A DNA stretch of 24,058 nucleotides, taken from positions 1 to 24,058 of the forward strand of contig CAXNAD020000226.1 of the NCBI GenBank assembly GCA_964200185.2, written 5' to 3'. The DNA comes from Choristocarpus tenellus KU-1152 (lineage: Eukaryota > Phaeophyceae). The notes under the pieces were generated by a model. That model saw only the letters and a list, made by a program, of their open reading frames with translations, did no database searches and was not told where the DNA came from. The translations under genes were made by a program, and so were the position numbers. Each line of letters opens with the position of its first letter. Position 1 is the first letter of the stretch. Positions 19,015 to 24,058 of this stretch are shown piece after piece.

Positions 19015-20382
19015 GCTTGCCACTTGCAAGACCTGGAAAAGAGCCTAAGGCTTAAAGGGGAAGCCCTGTTGACACGCCTCTCTTCAGTGGAGGATGATAT
19101 CGCTACACGGTCAGCATCCCTCAATGAGGCACAGGCCCACATTGCCAACCTCACCGATGAGCTCTCACTGGCTACGAAAAAAGAAGCCAATAGTCAAGAG
19201 GAGCTCAAGGCTGGCAGGGAGGCAAGGTCATCACTAAGGCGAGAGCTTGCCGAGATCAGAGAGGAGATGGAGGCATCAGCTTCAGCCTCCACTGCGAATG
19301 CTGCACAACAAGAGCATGAGGCTGCAGTGCTTCGGGAGAGAGCAGACAAGGCAGAGGAGTCCAGGCAACGTCTGGCAACAGCCAAGGAAATGGAGGTGGC
19401 CCAAGCCCTGTCTGATGCCAGGGAGCTTCAAAACGTGCTGGAGTTGGCCACCAAACAGAATGATGCCTTGGTCACTGAGTTGGAAGGTAGTAAAGTGGAG
19501 CTTTGCCAGGTCAGGGACAGGGCTACAGCAGTGGACCAGGAACTGGTGAGATGCAGGGCTGAGCTGGAGCACGCTCTAGATGAGGCAGCTAAGGCAGAGG
19601 CAGCAGCAGAGGAGGCAGAAGCTCAGGCAACAGCTGAGATTCTCACCGTGCGCTCATCCCTGGCAGCCCAGGTAGAGGCTGCAGAGCAGGAGGCACTGAG
19701 TCTTCACGAGAGGGTGCAGGAACTGGAACGTCTGGGAGCCCATGACAAAACTGAGTTACGCACAGTTCGCTCATCCCTGTCAGCTGAGGTAAAGGTGGCA
19801 GAGAGGGGAGTCCAGGGTCTTCGTGAGAGAATGCACGAACTGGAGCGCGAGAGAGCTCATGCCACAACTGAGCTACTCGAGGTCCGTTCATCCCTGACAT
19901 CTCAGGTAGAGGAAGCAGAGGGGGAGGCACAGGGTCTTCGGCAGAGATTGCAGGCATTAAGTGCCGAGGCAGTGTCACTGAGAGCGGAGGGGGAACAGCT
20001 GGCTGGGGCTATGAGGACTGCTGTAAGGGGTAGGGCAATGACAAGTTCTCGTGCCCGCTGGCTAGGTAGGGAGCTGTATGCACTAATGCGATTTGCAGAA
20101 GATGCAGTGGCGCAAACTGGGTGCTTGGCAAGGGATGGTGGATCAACAAAAGTTCCAACCTTGACACAGGGAGATGAAATTGCAGTGAAGGAGGAGTCTG
20201 CTTTCGGAGGTATTGATACTTTTAAAGCCAATGCAATGGGAGGAGATGTTCCTGGTGATAGAGGGGGAGAAGGGGAGTCAGAAGATACCCTGGATGCTCT
20301 GGAGGAGCTACCGGAAGTCGTAAAGGCACTTGCAGAGAAAGTTAACGTTATGAAAGAGGCTTTCCTCCATACTGCAGAAGAG
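19015..20382 (+). CDS. Exon 24: largest coil exon, 456 codons, with 39-residue tandem repeats
   Basis: The acceptor CCCACAACTGTAG precedes ACHLQDLEKSLRLKGEALLT. Uninterrupted coiled coil runs for about 350 residues: SSVEDDIATRSASLNEAQAH, then a very Ala/Glu-rich region, then three 39-residue repeats at 19633-19983. After that come a Ser/Arg and Leu patch (TSSRARWLGRELYALMRFAE) and a less regular Gly/Asp/Glu-rich part, with a final coil EELPEVVKALAEKVNVMKEA ending TAEE. The donor is GAG|GTATAA. If the donor is skipped, one Val is added before TAA at 20386-20388, which would be an alternative C-terminus. The 203-codon minus-strand frame over its end is an antisense shadow. Confidence 0.95.
19633..19983 (+). 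repeat. Three tandem 117-bp (39-residue) coding repeats
   Basis: Units at 19633-19749, 19750-19866 and 19867-19983. Each begins (T/A)E(I/L)xxVRSSL(A/S/T)(A/S)(Q/E)V, continues AE, then L(H/R)(E/Q)R(V/M/L). Units 1 and 2 share QELER/HELER followed by an AH pair. DNA identity is still visible (GTxCGxTCATCCCTG in all three), so the duplication is fairly recent or constrained. Confidence 0.85.
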
Positions 20383-20761
20383 GTATAATTTGTGTGCACC
20401 CTACAAAGTTGTTTGAGATATGGCAGAATAGAAGGACAGTTTTGTGACCCCAACATATCTCTCGTTGTTTTGTAGTGACAGTTCATTGGTTTGTCCTTGA
20501 TTTTTTGCTTCACGTTGGAGAAACATTCCCTAGGATAGGAAAGACGCTGATCCTATCCCCAGACTTGTGTTTTTTTTCTGGGTATTACTGTTACTCTCCT
20601 ACCACCAATGGGCCCCTCACTGCCACTTCCACATCTCCACTGCATACTATTTATACAAAGTCCTGTGTGTGACAGTGCAGCACAATTGCACAATATCCTT
20701 CTTTTCTACCACCTGGACCTCTGTTGTAGTCATCCTGGAATACAATGCCACTTTGATTCAG
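20383..20761 (+). other. Intron 24
   Basis: A 379-nt intron from GTATAA to CACTTTGATTCAG. An in-frame TAA sits within the donor hexamer. A second acceptor CTCTGTTGTAG at 20729 would put exon 25 out of phase. Otherwise nothing was recognised. Confidence 0.5.
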
Positions 20762-20950
20762 TCCAACACTCCATCCCAACCTGAATGCCATATCGTCATG
20801 ATTGTAATGCACCACATCCACAAAAAATTGAAACAGCTGGAGACAGTAGCCTGTGAGACCAGTGAGGCCCTGTCACAGCTGGAATGCAGCCAGGTGGAAA
20901 TCCAGCACCTCCGCCACAGCAACACACTCCTCAATGCCAGCCTTGTTGAG
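20762..20950 (+). CDS. Exon 25: coiled coil, 63 codons
   Basis: Starts after GCCACTTTGATTCAG with SNTPSQPECHIVMIVMHHIH. It then becomes coil: KKLKQLETVACETSEALSQL, ECSQVEIQHLRHSNTLLNAS and LVE, with donor GAG|GTAGGT. Its N-terminal 20 residues are more hydrophobic than the rest of the protein. Phase 0-0, which ties exons 25-28 to exon 24. Confidence 0.8.
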
Positions 20951-20966
20951 GTAGGTACTCTGGAGT
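20951..20966 (+). repeat. 16-base dispersed word, copy 2 (overlaps a splice donor)
   Basis: GTAGGTACTCTGGAGT begins exactly at the GT of the exon 25 donor and is identical to 8278-8293. One base later it completes TACTC-TG-GAGTA. Confidence 0.55.
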
Positions 20967-21340
20967 ACAAGTTACATGCAATGTTGACTTCAGTCACATT
21001 ATTTGAAGGATGTTATATATGCTCTGAACATCACTAACCACGCCAGCAGATATACGAAAAAGGTTTTGTTTTTGGTGAAATCAGCATACTCTGTTGTTTC
21101 TGGATTATCTTCACTCTTCAAAGTAAGGAAGTAGCAAACATGTGTCCGGATCGACAGACATGCACGAAATAGACTCTTTGATTTCTTGTGGCCATTCTGT
21201 TGATTATGGATTATTATGGTTCTTTGTAGTATTTTGTGAAAGAATTTTTTTTAAATGGTCTTGATTCCGGGCAGTCTGCGTTGTCATTTGGTCAAGGGCT
21301 TTTTATTGAAATATCATCTTCTGTGAACCGTATCTGCCAG
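20951..21340 (+). other. Intron 25
   Basis: A 390-nt intron from GTAGGT to AACCGTATCTGCCAG. Apart from the 16-base word at its 5' end, nothing was recognised. The open frame begins upstream at 21236 but its first 35 codons are not coil-like. Confidence 0.5.
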
Positions 21341-22444
21341 ATCACCACAGCTATCTATAATGGACAGATTCAGGCACACAAAGACCTGTTGGACAGGAGT
21401 GAGGCTGCCAAGCCCAGCCCTTCCTCTGGTTCCCGCTCCAGAGTTGGGTCAGATGCAACAAAATGGGGCAGGACAGCTGAACAAGATACCAGCAAGAAGA
21501 GAAGGCAATGTCTGGGGGACAGAATTGCATCCAAAGGCTCTACAGACAAGTCAAATGGGAATAGTGAGGGTGGTTTCAGCAACGGAAGTAGCAGCAATGA
21601 ACACAACTTACAAGTTGAGGACCTGTTCACTCCTTTCCCTCCAGTAAGTCATGGAGTCAATGGAGAGAGAAATGAGGAACATGAGGGGGATGGAATGAAA
21701 GCGGAAGGTATGGAAAGATGGACAAGTCTGGGTTCGAGGGTGAGCAACGTGAGTTCTGCCATCAAATGTGGTTCGCCTCACAGCAGGTCAGACACCGTGG
21801 ATTCTGGAAACATGCAGGGGGGGGATGAGAAGAGGAGTACAGCATATTCTGCAGTAGCAGAGGTAGAGGGCCTGACCCGCACCAATAATCACCTCCGTGC
21901 TATGCTGGAGGGCCTTGCTGATGAACATGCATTGAGAGGCCTTCAAAATATTGGCAAGGGCCCAAGTGTTGTGCAGGGTGACTCCGTTGGTGTGATGCAC
22001 CCAAGGTCCCATTCACGAATATCACGATCAAGCTCCCCCACCCCTGTCAGGCAATTACAGGAATTGGACAAGAGCCAAAAGAGTAGCAGCCTAGGCCCCT
22101 TGTCTACCCACAAAACTGACTCTGGAAGGGGGTTAACAAGCCAATTTAGGCAACGGAATGGACAGCCAGTCATTGGTGAGAGGAAATTGAGGGATGGAAC
22201 CTCATGGGGGGCTAGTACTTTGGGGGACGAGCCTCCAGATAACAATACTCGCTTGCCCTATGGACTGTCCAGGGCTCTTCGTTCATTGGTGGATGCTGTA
22301 CAGGAGAGGGAGACCCGTGTTGCAGAACTTGAAGTGGGGGAAGCACAGTTGTCTCAACGGGGTTTGGCTCTTGAGAAAGAGGTAGAAAGCCATCAGGTGA
22401 CCCTCCAGGCAGCTAGAGTAGAGGCAGCAGCTCTCCACTGCCAG
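21341..22444 (+). CDS. Exon 26: Ser-rich low-complexity region between coils, 368 codons
   Basis: The acceptor CCGTATCTGCCAG precedes ITTAIYNGQIQAHKDLLDRS. A long Ser/Gly/Asn/Asp-rich, probably disordered region follows (for example SKGSTDKSNGNSEGGFSNGS and LFTPFPPVSHG). A short coil, VEGLTRTNNHLRAMLEGLAD, lies near 21866-21925. Near 21998-22060 is a basic Ser/Arg patch (HPRSHSRISRSSSPTPVR) with SP and TP sites that could be phosphorylated. The exon ends in coil, LSRALRSLVDAVQERETRVA to EAAALHCQ, with donor CAG|GTGTGT. Phase 0-0. This is the clearest non-coil block of the protein and a likely regulatory or partner-binding segment (inference). Confidence 0.87.
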
Positions 22445-22988
22445 GTGTGTGTTGTTCGCTGTGTTGTGTTGTCTGTTGTGTTGTCTGTCGGTACTTCACC
22501 TGTCTTCTTTTGTAGGTGGATCATGTTTGTCACCAATAAAGTACAGATCACTCGGATTCAAACTGCAAAGGAATATTTGTGCATTCTTACAAGAGGAGAC
22601 AAAAGGTGTGAATCTGTTACATCCTCCATCTGTGGAGGCATCCAACTCCCTTGTTTAGCTCAATTTATATATACATTATGTGTGTGTATGCATGGGTGTT
22701 TCCCTTCTATAATTTCCATATAATGCAAGCGCACACCCTCTCCGACCGATGTGATAATATGTCCACTTCAATAGAACATAGACCGGGTAGGATGTTAATC
22801 CTTGCGTCCCTTGCCAATGATTTATCCCACCCTTCACCATGGCCAGTAAAGAAGGCAAAAAGTGGACAACAAGGCCAACTAGAAACACAACCCAACTCCA
22901 TCATGTGCTCCCCAAACTCCCTTAACCTGCACCCTGCCAACACCCCACCATATACCCTGCTCCATTGACTTGTCTTTAACCCCTGAAG
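22445..22988 (+). other. Intron 26
   Basis: A 544-nt intron from GTGTGT to TTTAACCCCTGAAG. It holds a perfect 12-base tandem (TGTTGTGTTGTC twice, 22462-22485) just after the donor. No coding segment was recognised. Confidence 0.5.
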
Positions 22989-23195
22989 ATTGAAGCAGCC
23001 AATAACTCCAGAGTGGTGGCCTTGGAGGAACGGTCTGAATTGGAGGGGCGGGTGGCTGAGCTCGTGGCAGAGGGGAAGCATCTCACTGAGGAAGCAGCCA
23101 GGGAGGCGAACCGTGCGACAGAGGCTCTAAATGAAGTCATAAGGGACAGGACTACGGCCACTACAAGGCTGAAGGAGCGTATCTTGGAGTTGGAG
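22989..23195 (+). CDS. Exon 27: coiled coil, 69 codons
   Basis: Starts after ACCCCTGAAG with IEAANNSRVVALEERSELEG, then RVAELVAEGKHLTEEAAREA, then NRATEALNEVIRDRTTATTR and LKERILELE, with donor GAG|GTGATA. Strong heptads. Phase 0-0. Confidence 0.9.
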
Positions 23196-23537
23196 GTGAT
23201 ACAAAGTACAACCTTGATTGCTCTGGCTTACAAAATGTTCTGATGTGCAAAAAATACAGATTTGGTACCCCCTACCGAAGTCCTTGGTCAGGATTGTTGT
23301 ATCGGGAGAGTAATATGTCAAGGTTTTTTGTCTACTGTTTCTGCTTCAGATCAAACAATAGGTAAGGAACATCCACTTCGTAGGCAAATCCTGGTGAGAC
23401 CCCACCCAAACACACATACACTCCTACAGCCTGAACAATTGCAATGCCTACACTGAACTGAGACACTAAGCACTAACAATGTTCAACTTGGGGTAAGTAC
23501 AACCACCTAAGGTCTCCAACCACCACTCCAATCGCAG
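23196..23537 (+). other. Intron 27
   Basis: A 342-nt intron from GTGATA to CTCCAATCGCAG. Nothing coding or repetitive was recognised. Confidence 0.5.
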
Positions 23538-23684
23538 GAGGAGTTGGCTTCTGGTCAGGCTCTCAGGGGAGAGCTTGCAGAGGAAGCACAGCGGGGTGTG
23601 GAAGTGACTCTCGGGGCAGCAGAAAGGCTCCAAAACCTTGCCCATAGTGCAGAAATATTGGTGCAGACTGCAGAGAGAGGAGAG
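23538..23684 (+). CDS. Exon 28: coiled coil, 49 codons (last in window)
   Basis: The acceptor CCACTCCAATCGCAG precedes EELASGQALRGELAEEAQRG, then VEVTLGAAERLQNLAHSAEI, then LVQTAERGE, with donor GAG|GTACGG. Phase 0-0, still coil and without a stop, so the gene continues beyond the window. Confidence 0.85.
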
Positions 23685-24058
23685 GTACGGTAGGAGAAAT
23701 AAAGGGATGAAATGAAGTGTGGAGAATAAAGGATTGTGGTGCATCCTTGAACCAGAATGATTTTCTGTGCTTGTGCCACCTTTTCCTATTTTGATATGAT
23801 CTCAACATATTTTCTTGTTGATTTTTCCAGCATAGTGCTTTCTCCAAATCTTGCATTGAGTACACAGGTTTATTTACACACTATACCTTTTTTTTCTTTG
23901 GGAAGTCATTCTCATTCTCTACCTACCCTCCTTTTTTCGCACCAGCTCTTGTCTTTACACAATCCTCAGGTCAAGCATAGAGTGAAACCATCCAATAGGG
24001 GGGGGGTTTTGACCCTTTTTTTTTTTAGGCATTTTTGAAATTGGTCTAATGTACACCA
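23685..24058 (+). other. Intron 28 (partial)
   Basis: Begins GTACGG. Ends in T-rich DNA (a run of T at about 24017-24027 followed by AGGC, a possible acceptor), but too little sequence follows to call an exon. A G7 run sits near 23999. Confidence 0.45.

Larger units (their letters stand above)
410..23684 (+). other. Split gene for a giant coiled-coil protein (partial at both ends)
   Basis: Seen: 29 plus-strand segments, each open in the frame that joins to its neighbours, rich in E/A/K/R/Q/L with heptad-like Leu/Ala spacing and bounded by AG and GT. Together they encode about 2,400 residues with no stop between them. Of 28 complete introns, 25 fall in phase 0, two in phase 1, and one (between exons 8 and 9) in phase 1 or 2 depending on the boundaries. 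Known: this composition is typical of long coiled-coil proteins such as golgins, centrosomal scaffolds and myosin-like tails. Inferred: a large cytoplasmic structural or tethering protein. No catalytic domain, signal peptide or membrane segment is visible in the window. The initiator and terminator exons lie outside. It could be two adjacent genes if the stop at 20386-20388 is real, but exons 25-28 join in frame and have the same composition, so one gene is preferred. Confidence 0.85.

Noticed and set aside
19902-20513. Minus-strand open frame of 203 codons
   Set aside because: Antisense shadow of exon 24, whose GAG/CTG-rich codons leave few stops on the opposite strand.

Overview
The window is eukaryotic nuclear DNA. 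The plus strand carries many short open stretches rich in Glu, Ala, Lys, Arg, Gln and Leu. Each is bounded by a pyrimidine-rich tract ending in AG on the left and a GTRNGN-like donor on the right, and the stretches join in one reading frame. I read this as one very large split gene that enters the window before base 410 and leaves it after base 23684. No initiator exon, stop codon, promoter, poly(A) signal, tRNA, rRNA or second host gene could be supported.

The model has 29 exons (two weak: 1255-1308 and 9065-9112) and 28 complete introns. It encodes about 2,400 residues, roughly 30% of the window. Nearly all of the product is predicted long alpha-helical coiled coil. Two islands are different: the end of exon 11 (Pro/Gly-rich, then acidic) and most of exon 26 (Ser/Gly/Asn-rich, then a basic Ser/Arg patch). 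Exon 24 (456 codons) contains three tandem copies of a 39-residue repeat. I do not recognise the protein. The sequence fits a large structural, tethering, golgin-like, centrosomal or cytoskeletal protein, but no diagnostic domain is visible, so no gene symbol is given.

Layout: 1-409 is upstream intron. Bases 410-9515 hold exons 1-12, mostly 20-75 codons, separated by introns of about 290-1,000 nt, with one possible 36-nt intron. Bases 9802-13982 hold exons 13-19, including the only well-supported phase-1 introns. Bases 13983-16324 form a 2.3-kb intron containing a decayed minus-strand Ty1/copia-type reverse transcriptase, bracketed by two diverged direct repeats. Bases 16325-20382 hold exons 20-24, and 20762-23684 hold exons 25-28. 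The last 374 bases are intron.

Organism: intron richness (about 70% intron), intermediate GC, GT-AG splicing with C/T-rich 3' ends and a copia relic suggest an intron-rich alga or other protist, or possibly an early-diverging plant-lineage organism. The sequence does not settle which. The notable features are the gene's architecture (almost all introns in phase 0, placed after Glu/Gln/Lys codons ending in AG), the internal 39-residue repeat, the possible 36-nt intron, one ambiguous junction between exons 8 and 9, and the retroelement relic with its flanking repeats.
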